64,000 bases of DNA. Source: Sphingomonadaceae bacterium (GTDB lineage: Bacteria > Pseudomonadota > Alphaproteobacteria > Sphingomonadales > Sphingomonadaceae). Made by a program: the position numbers and the translations under genes. How positions within the stretch are numbered: the stretch's first letter is position 1; each line of letters starts with the position of its first letter. The stretch lies in contig CANFXW010000003.1 in assembly GCA_947451145.1 (NCBI GenBank), positions 62,001 to 126,000 on the forward strand, written 5' to 3'. Below, in pieces: positions 9,426-16,909 of this stretch. The notes below the pieces were generated by a model. It was not told the DNA's origin, made no database searches, and saw nothing but the letters and a program-made list of their open reading frames with translations.

Positions 9426-10201
9426 CGCCCGCGCCAAACCGGCGGTCGCTTTTCGATGAACGCCTCCATGCCTTCGCGCGCATCATCCGATTTGCGCCAG
9501 GTTTCGAACGAAGCATAGGTGGCTTGCACTTTCAGCGCATCTGCCAGTGTCGGCTCATCCAGCCCGCGATAGGCGATATCCTTGGTGGCGCGGACGGCGA
9601 GCGGGGCGCAGGCCATGATTTCGGCCGCCAGTTCCCGGGCGCGGATCAGGGCCTCGCCATCGCCCACCACTTCGCTGACAAAGCCCAGATCATAGCCTTT
9701 GCGCGCCGGAATGGACCGGGCGGTGAGCAGCGGGATCATCGCCCGCTTGAGGCCAACCGTGCGGACCAGGCGCGTTATGCCTCCAGCAATGGCAATCAGA
9801 TCGACCTTGGGCTCGGCCAGGCAGAAGCTGGCATTCTCATCGGCAACGATAATGTCGCAGGCGAGCGCAAACTCAAAGCCGCCGCCAAAGGCAAGCCCGT
9901 TCACTGCCGCGATTACCGGTTTCAGCAGATCATGCCGCTGGATCAGCCCGGCATAGCCATGTGGCGGATACGGCGGGGCGTTGTCCAGCGTGAAGCTCTT
10001 GAGGTCGCTCCCGGCGCAAAAGGCGCGGCCAGCCCCGGTGACGATTGCTACTTGCAAGCTATCGTTGGCAGCGAACATGTTGAACACGGCTTCCAGCTCT
10101 TCATGCGTCTGCTGGGTCATCGCGTTCAGCGATTGCGGGCGGTTGAAGGTAATGGTCAGTACGCCATCGCTGGCATCAAGGATGAGGTTTTCCGGTTTCA
10201 T
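9422..10201 (-). CDS. Enoyl-CoA hydratase/isomerase (crotonase family)
   Basis: About 259 residues from ATG at 10201 (MKPENLILDASDGVLTITFNRP). In-frame ATG 10222 and TTG 10237 would only add a non-homologous tail. Crotonase features are NRPQSLNAMT, the oxyanion-hole loop GAGRAFCAGSDLKSF and the second loop VNGLAFGGGFEFALACDIIVADENASFCLAEPKVDLIA. The glutamate usually following GGGFE is present, and AEPKVDL covers the second catalytic-acid position. It hydrates trans-2-enoyl-CoA in beta-oxidation-like catabolism. The gene is divergent from the MFS transporter gene and convergent with the PNPOx-like gene. Confidence 0.9.
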   Translation of the reverse strand: MKPENLILDASDGVLTITFNRPQSLNAMTQQTHEELEAVFNMFAANDSLQVAIVTGAGRAFCAGSDLKSFTLDNAPPYPPHGYAGLIQRHDLLKPVIAAVNGLAFGGGFEFALACDIIVADENASFCLAEPKVDLIAIAGGITRLVRTVGLKRAMIPLLTARSIPARKGYDLGFVSEVVGDGEALIRARELAAEIMACAPLAVRATKDIAYRGLDEPTLADALKVQATYASFETWRKSDDAREGMEAFIEKRPPVWRGR

Positions 10202-10291
10202 TGAGCCAAGTCTGCCCTGCATCGCGGGCGCGCTCAATGCCTGATGTGTTCCTCACCCATGCCTGCGCAGGCAACCGGCACTCGACAAAGC

Positions 10292-10309
10292 GTGTTCAAG
10301 CAGGAACAC
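10292..10309. promoter_or_regulatory. Candidate operator (6-6-6 inverted repeat) upstream of the MFS gene
   Basis: GTGTTC-AAGCAG-GAACAC is a perfect inverted repeat located 30 bp before the MFS transporter start and about 90 bp before the divergent enoyl-CoA hydratase start. Its position suits a dimeric repressor or activator controlling the divergent pair. No regulator gene lies adjacent, so the cognate factor is unknown. Confidence 0.45.
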
Positions 10310-10338
10310 TGCGGCAAAACAGACAGGCGGGAGAGTTC

Positions 10339-11565
10339 ATGGCCGAGCACGGCAACTACTGGGGCGAGCTGCGCGCGAACTGGCGGGTGCTTCTGGCAGC
10401 CAGCTTGGGCATGGCCGTGGGGCTTTCGCTGTTCTCCTATGTTACCTCCATCTTCGCGCCATTCCTGATCAAGGAATTCCACTGGGAACGCGCGCAGTTC
10501 GCCAGGATCGGGTACACCATGCTGGCCGCGATCCTCGTTTCGCCGCTCGCCGGCCATCTGGTTGACCGCTTCGGCGTGCGGGCCATGGCGCTGACCGGGG
10601 TAATCCTGCTGCCGATGGTACTGTTGGCCTATACGCAGCAGAGCGGCTCGTTCGGCTATTACTTCGCCTGTTCGGCTGGTATGATGATTGTCGGCAGTCT
10701 GACGGGGCCGGTCACCTATACCCGGCTGATCATTGAGCGATTTTCCCGCGCGCGGGGCCTTGCCCTTACCATCGTAATGAGCGCACCTGCCATTTCAGGC
10801 ATAGTCTTTCCCCGGCTGATCACCAGCTTCATCGAAGCGAATGGCTGGAAGCTGGGCTATGCCGGTCTTGCCGGGATGACGCTCGTTTTGGGCCTTATCG
10901 CCATAGCACTCTTTCCCGCTGGCTCTGGCTTGGCACCTGTACGCAAGACTATGGCCCTTGGCGCACCTGCAGGCGCATTTCGTGAAGTGCTGAAAACGCC
11001 AGTGTTCTGGATCCTGTTTATCGCGGTGTTCCTCACCACGATCCACACACCGCTGCATGGCTCGCAATTTGTCCTGCTGCTGAAAGAGCAGGGACTAACC
11101 TCGCTGACCGCAGCGACCATGCTGATGGTCTATTCGGCCGGCACGGTCATCGGCCGGATTGTCTGCGGTCTGGCGCTTGATCACTATCCGGCGCGGATTG
11201 TTGCTGCGATTTCGATGTCGCTTCCTGCTGCCGGTCTGGCGCTGCTCGCCAGCCCGTTCGACTCGCTGGGCGTGGTCGGCCTTTCGGTCCTGCTGGTTGG
11301 TATCACAGTCGGCGCAGAGGGAGACCTGCTGTCGTTCCTGGTTGGCCGCTATTTCCGCATCGAGATTTTCAGCCGTGCGCTCGCGCTGTGCTATTGCGGG
11401 CTCTTCGCAGCTTCAATCAGCGGAGTGGCGTTGGTATCGTACATGCTCAAGACCTATGACAGCTACGCTCCCTTCCTGTGGATCGCCGCTGGCTGCGTTG
11501 TCGTGGGTTCGTTTCTGTTTCTCCGCTTGCCCGCAGCAACGCCGCCTGCAAAAGGCGAAGCATGA
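10339..11565 (+). CDS. Major facilitator superfamily transporter
   Basis: 408 residues from ATG 10339 with GGCGGGAGAG about 6 nt upstream; longer upstream frames have no matching N-terminus. About 12 hydrophobic segments are visible, starting with WRVLLAASLGMAVGLSLFSYVTSIFAPFLI. The MFS signature between TM2 and TM3 (GHLVDRFGVRAMALTG) is clear, and a related motif recurs after TM8 (GRIVCGLALDHYPARI). The subgroup resembles monocarboxylate/oxalate-formate type carriers. Position within the catabolic region suggests uptake of an organic acid substrate. The stop overlaps the ATG of the DUF2889 gene (ATGA). Confidence 0.9.
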   Translation: MAEHGNYWGELRANWRVLLAASLGMAVGLSLFSYVTSIFAPFLIKEFHWERAQFARIGYTMLAAILVSPLAGHLVDRFGVRAMALTGVILLPMVLLAYTQQSGSFGYYFACSAGMMIVGSLTGPVTYTRLIIERFSRARGLALTIVMSAPAISGIVFPRLITSFIEANGWKLGYAGLAGMTLVLGLIAIALFPAGSGLAPVRKTMALGAPAGAFREVLKTPVFWILFIAVFLTTIHTPLHGSQFVLLLKEQGLTSLTAATMLMVYSAGTVIGRIVCGLALDHYPARIVAAISMSLPAAGLALLASPFDSLGVVGLSVLLVGITVGAEGDLLSFLVGRYFRIEIFSRALALCYCGLFAASISGVALVSYMLKTYDSYAPFLWIAAGCVVVGSFLFLRLPAATPPAKGEA

Positions 11566-12569
11566 CGATTCCCGCCCCCGTTCGCTCCACTGCCAATCCC
11601 TCGCCGGTCCGCAAGGCGGGTTCGATCCGCCGTACCTCCAGCATCGACGTAACCTGGACTGACGGTCCTGCCGGTCCCCGCAGCTTTGAAGGCCGCGCGC
11701 GTGATGTGTTGCGGCCTGCTGATGGCGGTGATGATGTCATTCGGGCTGAAGCGAAAATGGTGGCGATGGTCAGCCCCGAGCGGGTTATCACGGCCATTTC
11801 GGCCGATCCTTCGCCACCCGGACTCGAGAAGCTGGTTGGTGAAAGGGGCGGTGGGCATTTGCGCGGCGTGCTACGCGAGTTGCTACCCGATCTCATCGTG
11901 CAGGCCCACCCGCTCTACCTGCTGCTCGATGATATTTCGGGCACCAGCCTGATTTCCGCCTGGGGCTGGGTGCAGTGGGACGATAAATGGGTCGAGCGAA
12001 TGCACCAGGCTGAAGGCGTGGCGAGCATGGCCGAGATGATGAGCAATCGGCAGGACGTGTGCTGGGGATTTCGTGAAGGTTCCACCGCGCTGGACGTTTC
12101 AACCCACAACCACCGCGACAATGTTGCCGATGGCAAGGAGCTGCGTAACCCGCTCGATACGGCTGGCTGGCACCATTTTCCGGAGCATGAGGGCGTGTCC
12201 TTCCGCCGCGCGCGACGGATCGATGTGTGGCGCGAAGGGGGCCAGATCAGGATCGAGGCATCTTTCCAGGATTCCGCCCCGCGCCCGAAAGGCGGCCGGG
12301 TTGCCTTGCACGAATATCTTGTGCGAGCGGTGGTCAATGGATCTGGCGTGATCGAATCGATTGAGCCCGAGCCCCGCGTGTTGCCCTTTGGCGAATGCCC
12401 GGGCGCGATCCCCAATGCCCGCGCTCTGGCTGGAACGCCACTTTCCGAGATCCGCGAGGCTGTGCTGGGACGCTTGCGCGGGCCGCAGGGCTGCACCCAC
12501 CTCAACGATGCCCTGCGCGCGCTTGGCGATGTGCCGGAACTGATCGGGTTTCTGAATCAGGCGGATTAG
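11562..12569 (+). CDS. DUF2889 domain protein
   Basis: 335 residues from ATG 11562, which overlaps the MFS stop by 4 bp. The opening KAGSIRRTSSIDVTW, the mid-region and the ending GPQGCTHLNDALRALGDVPELIGFLNQ fit the DUF2889 family, whose C-terminal G-C-x-H-L is a hallmark. DUF2889 proteins occur repeatedly in sphingomonad and other proteobacterial aromatic/alicyclic degradation clusters but have no settled biochemical role. Coupling to the transporter suggests the two handle the same compound. It converges, with a 4-bp overlap, on the DUF3237 gene. Confidence 0.72.
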   Translation: MTIPAPVRSTANPSPVRKAGSIRRTSSIDVTWTDGPAGPRSFEGRARDVLRPADGGDDVIRAEAKMVAMVSPERVITAISADPSPPGLEKLVGERGGGHLRGVLRELLPDLIVQAHPLYLLLDDISGTSLISAWGWVQWDDKWVERMHQAEGVASMAEMMSNRQDVCWGFREGSTALDVSTHNHRDNVADGKELRNPLDTAGWHHFPEHEGVSFRRARRIDVWREGGQIRIEASFQDSAPRPKGGRVALHEYLVRAVVNGSGVIESIEPEPRVLPFGECPGAIPNARALAGTPLSEIREAVLGRLRGPQGCTHLNDALRALGDVPELIGFLNQAD

Positions 12570-13003
12570 GTCAGCCTGAATACGCCGATCTTCACAGCAA
12601 AACTCTCGCCGCTCATGTTCGGGGTCAAGGTCCCGGCATAAACGCCGTGGTTGAGCCAGTCGTGCGACCCTTCCGGCGCAATGAAGCGCGGGGTGGTGAT
12701 CATCGCCACGCCATCTTCGCGTATCACGCCCACTTTGGTGGTTGCGCCGTTGAATATCTGGATGATCGTGCCGTCATCGGCGCGGATTGCATAGCGCGCC
12801 TCCACTGTGGCGAGACCATTCTCGCGCATGATCGACCAGTCCGCCCCCGGCATCACCTCGCCATTGAGCCTGGGGCCATAGACCCGTCCGCCGGTGATCG
12901 GGATCATCCGTGCCTTGCCGCCGTCAATCATGCCCATATCGACCGGGGACGAGCACAGCGCCTCGATCTCAAAAACCAGTTCGGGGTGGGGCATGCCATC
13001 CAT
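12566..13003 (-). CDS. DUF3237 domain protein
   Basis: 145 residues if started at ATG 13003 (MDGMPHPELVFEIEAL), which has GGAG 6 nt upstream; ATG 13015 is an alternative four residues longer. Family marks are the N-terminal PELVFEIEA strand, GGRVYGPRLNGEVMPGADW, ATVEARYAIRADDGTIIQIFNGA and the C-terminal GVFRLT strand. DUF3237 forms a small beta-barrel lacking known catalytic annotation, often found with aromatic-degradation genes. It is divergent from the second MaoC-like gene with an 85-bp shared upstream region and convergent with the DUF2889 gene. Confidence 0.82.
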   Translation of the reverse strand: MDGMPHPELVFEIEALCSSPVDMGMIDGGKARMIPITGGRVYGPRLNGEVMPGADWSIMRENGLATVEARYAIRADDGTIIQIFNGATTKVGVIREDGVAMITTPRFIAPEGSHDWLNHGVYAGTLTPNMSGESFAVKIGVFRLT

Positions 13004-13088
13004 AAGGTACTCCATCTGCGACTGTGGCGCAGCATGGCTTATGGCGCTATGGGCCGCGGCTGACCACAGTTCGATTTGGCGAGTGACA

Positions 13089-13919
13089 ATGAACGACGAT
13101 TTTTCCGTATGGGTAGGCAAGAGCGAAACATTGACCGATGTGCTCGAACCGGCGCGCAGCAATGCCTTGCGCGCGGCGCTGGGTGAGGGCGAGGTGCTGA
13201 AGGCTGGTGATGCCCTGCCGCTGCTCCACCACTGGCTCTATTTCTGGAACGTTGTCGCCCCTGCGGGGTTGGGGCCGGACGGCCACCCGGCCAAGGGTGG
13301 TTTCCTGCCTCCGGTTCCCCTGCCGCGCCGGATGTGGGCTGGCGGTCGCCTGAAATTCCTCGCGCCACTGCACCTTGGCGAGACTGTCACCAAAGTTTCA
13401 ACCATCAAGAGCGTGACCGCGAAGAGCGGCAAGAGCGGCGAACTGGTTTTCGTGACGGTGGAGCATCAGCTTTCCAATGGGGCCGGTATTGCGATCATCG
13501 AAGAGCAAGATCTTGTCTATAAGGGCGAAACCCCGCCGGGTGCGCTCAAAGCTCCGGAAGGCCAGGGCCCTGTGCCGGCGTCGTCTTGGCAGGCCTCGGT
13601 GATGCCCGATACTGTGCTGCTGTTCCGCTATTCCGCGCTGACGATGAACGGCCACCGCATTCACTATGATTTGCCCTATGCGATGGATGAGGAGGCTTAT
13701 CCTGCGCTGGTCGTCCACGGGCCGCTGCAGGCGACATTGTTGGCTGATCTGGCCGCCAAGAGCCTTGGCAGGCCGCTGGCAACGTTCGATTTCCGCGGAC
13801 AGGTTCCGGCCTTCGCTGGCACGCGCCTTGATGTCTGTGGTGAGCCTGCCGAAAATGGCGGTTCGTTCTGGACCGAGCAATCGGGCGGCAAGAACATGGT
13901 GGCGACGGTTACGGCCTAG
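13089..13919 (+). CDS. FAS1-like/HTD2-type MaoC dehydratase
   Basis: 276 residues from ATG 13089. The sequence WVGKSETLTDVLEPARSNAL, the HHWLYFWNV segment and the conserved GGFLPPVPLPRRMWAGG resemble bacterial mesaconyl-C4-CoA hydratase/HTD2-type proteins. The C-terminal hotdog carries RYSALTMNGHRIHYD, containing the N-x-H-R-I-H-Y-D active-site motif of that group. The enzyme should hydrate an enoyl- or mesaconyl-type CoA ester. It is the second hotdog hydratase of the region and may act on a different chain length or ring-fission product. Confidence 0.82.
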   Translation: MNDDFSVWVGKSETLTDVLEPARSNALRAALGEGEVLKAGDALPLLHHWLYFWNVVAPAGLGPDGHPAKGGFLPPVPLPRRMWAGGRLKFLAPLHLGETVTKVSTIKSVTAKSGKSGELVFVTVEHQLSNGAGIAIIEEQDLVYKGETPPGALKAPEGQGPVPASSWQASVMPDTVLLFRYSALTMNGHRIHYDLPYAMDEEAYPALVVHGPLQATLLADLAAKSLGRPLATFDFRGQVPAFAGTRLDVCGEPAENGGSFWTEQSGGKNMVATVTA

Positions 13920-13935
13920 CCGTTGCTAAGCTTGC

Positions 13936-14010
13936 TGGCTGGGGCGGCAGGATTCGAACCTGCGAATGGCGGCATCAAAAGCCGCTGCCTTACCACTTGG
14001 CGACGCCCCA
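13936..14010 (-). tRNA. tRNA-Gln (anticodon TTG)
   Basis: Reading the minus strand from 14010, a complete cloverleaf is seen. The acceptor TGGGGCG pairs with CGCCCCA, followed by discriminator G and an encoded CCA at 13938-13936. The D-arm includes AGTGGTAAGGC; the anticodon stem GCGGC/GCCGC encloses loop TTTTGAT with anticodon TTG (13978-13976); the T-arm is GCAGG TTCGAAT CCTGC. No variable-loop anomaly or intron is present. Its 3' end is 17 bp from the end of the preceding hydratase gene, and no integrase or duplicated 3' fragment is seen nearby. Confidence 0.97.
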
Positions 14011-14058
14011 CCAGCGGAAGCGCACCTAGACGGTGATTTGCCGAAAGGGAAGGGGGGT

Positions 14059-15036
14059 TTATCCGATCCCCAGCTCCCGCCGGACAAAACCTATGTGCTC
14101 GTCCAGAATCTCGCGTGCTTCGGGGGCATTGTGGGCCATGCCGTGACACATGGCTTCCCACACGTGGAGCTCTGCCCGCACGCCTGCCGCACGCAAGGCG
14201 CGGTGCAGGCGGACCGTGTCTGACAGCAGCAGATCGCGCGTGCCAGACGTGAACAGGCTGGGCGAGAAGCCCTTTGCGAAGTCGCCAAACAGCGGCGAAA
14301 GCAGCGGGTCCATCAGGTCGTGTCCGCCCGAATAGAGTGCGGGCATCCAGTCCGCCGGGCGCTTGAGCACCACGTCGAGCTCGGCATTTGTAGTGAAGCT
14401 GTCACCTACCTGCCGCAGATCGCTGACCGGCGAATGCATCACGCAGGCCGCGGGAATGGGCAGGCCCTGATCGCGCGCTTTGAGCACCATTGCCGCGACG
14501 AGATTGGCGCCAGCCGACCCACCATAGATGGCGATGCATTCTGCCTTGTAGCGCTCCAGCATGAACCGGTAGGCCTCAACGCAGTCATCCAGCCCGGCCG
14601 GGAAAGGGTGATCCGGCGGCATCCGGTAGTCGACTGAAAAGGTCCGCACGCCCGCCTGATCGGCTAGCTTCACCGCAGCATGGAGCGCCGCTTCGCCCCC
14701 GCCGACGATGAAGGCGCCGCCGTGGATGTTGAGCATGGCCTTGTCTTCGGAATCGATCCGTGCAGGGATAACTTCATAGAGTTCACAATGGTTAAGGTGA
14801 CGAACTTCGTAAGTGTATTCAAATGCCGCCGCCTGCATCTTCATCATGGCCGAAAGTCCGGCATTGCTGCGCGCGGCATGGGCGCGCCAGCCTTCGATAT
14901 CGGTGAGCTCCGGTACGGAAAGCTCCTGTGAAAACATCGGGTTGGAAAGGAAATCTCGCGCTTCTTCACTAATGGTGACTGGCAGCGGAATGGCCCGAGC
15001 GGGCAGCTTTACCGTGCCTGGGATCTCATCGCTCAC
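14059..15036 (-). CDS. Alpha/beta hydrolase of the hormone-sensitive-lipase type
   Basis: About 325 residues from GTG 15036, with GGGAGA 5-7 nt upstream; a further upstream GTG at 15066 lacks such a site. The HSL oxyanion motif HGGAF (LNIHGGAFIVGGG) and nucleophile elbow YGGSAGANLV (Gly-Gly-Ser-Ala-Gly) are clear. Asp is expected near SGTRDLLLSDTV and His in AMCHGMAH. Cytosolic HSL-family esterases cleave short acyl or cyclic esters/lactones, which would fit a catabolic neighbourhood. It is divergent from the VOC gene. Confidence 0.88.
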   Translation of the reverse strand: MSDEIPGTVKLPARAIPLPVTISEEARDFLSNPMFSQELSVPELTDIEGWRAHAARSNAGLSAMMKMQAAAFEYTYEVRHLNHCELYEVIPARIDSEDKAMLNIHGGAFIVGGGEAALHAAVKLADQAGVRTFSVDYRMPPDHPFPAGLDDCVEAYRFMLERYKAECIAIYGGSAGANLVAAMVLKARDQGLPIPAACVMHSPVSDLRQVGDSFTTNAELDVVLKRPADWMPALYSGGHDLMDPLLSPLFGDFAKGFSPSLFTSGTRDLLLSDTVRLHRALRAAGVRAELHVWEAMCHGMAHNAPEAREILDEHIGFVRRELGIG

Positions 15037-15137
15037 ATCGCTCTCCCGTTTCTCGCGGGAACGCACAGTCCCCTGTTGCCTGGGAGCATGGCACCGCTAT
15101 CCTGCGTGGGACAAGCAATGAATGGGGAGAGTGCGGG

Positions 15138-16088
15138 ATGGCCGCTTTGGCGCTGGCACATATCAGCTGGGCGATAGCCGACAATGCCGACCGGCCAGCC
15201 TGCGATGACTGGTTCATTGATCTGTTCGGGGCCGAGACGGCCTTTGAGATGCTCGTCACGCCCGAGACCGAGAAGTTTCGGTTTGACCGTGAAGAGCGCC
15301 TGATGGTGATTGGCGATACCATGCTGATCCCTATCGCTCCCGCCGGACCGGGCGCGCAGGCAGGCAATCCGCTGGGCGATATGCTGCGGCGTTCAGCCGG
15401 GCAGAATCGCTGGATCGGCCTGTCGCTTCGCACGGCTGATCTGAAGGCAGCCGCCGCCTGGTTCACTGCACGCGGGTTCAAGCTGCACTACGATCCCGGG
15501 ATGGAGGAGATCTATTTTCTCATTCCCAAGTGGCAGGTGCTCGGCGTGCGGATCGAGGTGATGCAGGGTGAGCTGCCGAATGATCCGCGCGTAAAGCCCG
15601 GCTGGCAGCCGCAGCGCTGGGCAGAGGATCATCCGCTGGGGATTGAAGGCCTGCTTTCGATCGATGTCTCGGTGCCAAGCCTTGATGCGGCGCGTGCCTG
15701 CTTTGGCGATGCATTCGAATGGCCGCTGCTCGCCGAGCGGGATCTGCCCGGAGAACCCGCACAGGGAGCCGCCTTTCTGGCCGGTGATCTGGTGGTCGAG
15801 GCGATCTGCCCGACGAGCGACGATTCCGAACTTGGCGCCCATCTTCGCGATCATCCGGGTATGTGCGGGATTACTTTCAAGGTGCGGAGCGCGGCAGCAG
15901 CGGCGGATTACCTCAAGGCGCGGGGTTACAGCCTGATCGGCAGCACCGATACGCGCTTTGCCATTCCGCCCGAACAGGCGCAGGGTCGGCTGATCTGGTT
16001 CAGCGAGCATCTGCCTGAGGGCTGGCCCGCGCCGCATTCCCGGATCGCCCGGCCAGAGGCGTTCCCGGAAGTGAAGGAGCAGGCATGA
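15138..16088 (+). CDS. Two-module VOC (glyoxalase/dioxygenase) superfamily protein
   Basis: 316 residues from ATG 15138, preceded by GGGGAGAG. Two related halves begin with LALAHISWAIADNADRPACDDWFIDLFGAE and with LLSIDVSVPSLDAARACFGDAFEWPL. Later segments IGLSLRTADLKAAAAWFTARGFKL and ITFKVRSAAAAADYLKARGYSL complete the paired beta-alpha-beta-beta-beta units of a VOC fold. Possible metal ligands (His8 in the first unit) are visible but the complete 2-His-1-carboxylate set is not obvious, so extradiol dioxygenase activity is not claimed. It is coupled to the next gene by an ATGA overlap. Confidence 0.72.
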   Translation: MAALALAHISWAIADNADRPACDDWFIDLFGAETAFEMLVTPETEKFRFDREERLMVIGDTMLIPIAPAGPGAQAGNPLGDMLRRSAGQNRWIGLSLRTADLKAAAAWFTARGFKLHYDPGMEEIYFLIPKWQVLGVRIEVMQGELPNDPRVKPGWQPQRWAEDHPLGIEGLLSIDVSVPSLDAARACFGDAFEWPLLAERDLPGEPAQGAAFLAGDLVVEAICPTSDDSELGAHLRDHPGMCGITFKVRSAAAAADYLKARGYSLIGSTDTRFAIPPEQAQGRLIWFSEHLPEGWPAPHSRIARPEAFPEVKEQA

Positions 16089-16666
16089 TGAGCGAGGCAG
16101 CGGCGCTTTCCAACCGTCAGGTCGAAGTGATTCGCGGGCAGAATCACCGTTTCATGTTGATCCCGATTATCGAGCATCACGCGCGCTGGTTCGATGCCGG
16201 GCCGGTTTCAATCGCGGTTGAGGCGCGGGCCTTGGGTGATTCGGCTGAAAACTTGGTGCGCGGCCCATCGATCCACGTGTTCAGCGCCGATCGGCAAGCG
16301 GAGCACCTGCGTTTCGATGTGTTCGGCAAAGTGCTGCACTACCATTATATCCACCATGCCGAGGGGCATAACACTCTTTGGGGCTATGATCCGGACACCA
16401 ACGGGCCGATGATCCCCTGGGTGATCGCGGCGTTGCGTGACCGGCTGCCGGTGATGCTGCGCCGGGCCGGGGCGACTGCTCTGGCGGGCAGGGTTGAGGA
16501 AATGGGCTGGGACAGTTCAGTCCTGACCGAGGTTGAAAGCGCCGCCACGGCTGCACTCGCCCCGCGTGACGATGAGCTGCTCCGCGCGAAAGAGGGCATG
16601 GACTGGATGTACCGCTGGAAAGCGCTCCACCCCGAATTCAACACGGTGGGTGAGGGGGAATATTGA
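16085..16666 (+). CDS. Conserved-looking hypothetical protein coupled to the VOC gene
   Basis: 193 residues; I do not recognise the family. ATG 16085 overlaps the VOC stop by 4 bp. The protein has a histidine-rich stretch around residues 85-98 (LHYHYIHHAEGHNTLWGYDPDTNG) and a C-terminal DELLRAKEGMDWMYRWKALHPEFNTV helix. There are no signal peptide, transmembrane segments or cysteine clusters. The His-rich motif could bind metal, but this is inference. Its tight coupling implies a role with the VOC protein. Confidence 0.6.
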   Translation: MMSEAAALSNRQVEVIRGQNHRFMLIPIIEHHARWFDAGPVSIAVEARALGDSAENLVRGPSIHVFSADRQAEHLRFDVFGKVLHYHYIHHAEGHNTLWGYDPDTNGPMIPWVIAALRDRLPVMLRRAGATALAGRVEEMGWDSSVLTEVESAATAALAPRDDELLRAKEGMDWMYRWKALHPEFNTVGEGEY

Positions 16667-16694
16667 GCGCGCGTTGACTGCGGTTCGCGCGTTT

Positions 16695-16726
16695 GAGGTT
16701 GACATAGTTGACACTTTGTCAACCTC
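16695..16726. other. Inverted repeat with competing stem halves between convergent genes
   Basis: GAGGTTGACA (16695-16704) is complementary to TGTCAACCTC (16717-16726). The loop contains another GTTGACA that can pair with the same right arm, giving two mutually exclusive hairpins. A T-run (ATTTTTTGG) lies about 13 nt after the right arm. This sits in the 243-bp gap between a plus-strand gene and the minus-strand transpeptidase gene. It may be a weak terminator; GTTGAC also occurs near 16673 and 16785. The rest of the gap shows nothing recognisable. Confidence 0.45.
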
Positions 16727-16909
16727 GCCGGCGCGGGATTTTTTGGCAGATTTCTGCGGGATTCAGGGGCGTTTTGGCGGCGAAGTTGACAGCGGAAAAA
16801 ACAAGAAAACTTGGCCTTCTCGCAAATTCAGGTCTTGGTGCCGGACGTGTTCAAAGAGCAAGCCGCCTTGTTGCATAAAACCGCCTTGTAGGAAAATGCG
16901 CATACCCCT

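Noticed and set aside
13936..14010. tRNA-Gln as an integration site for a genomic island
   Set aside because: No integrase gene and no duplicated tRNA 3' end were found on either side.
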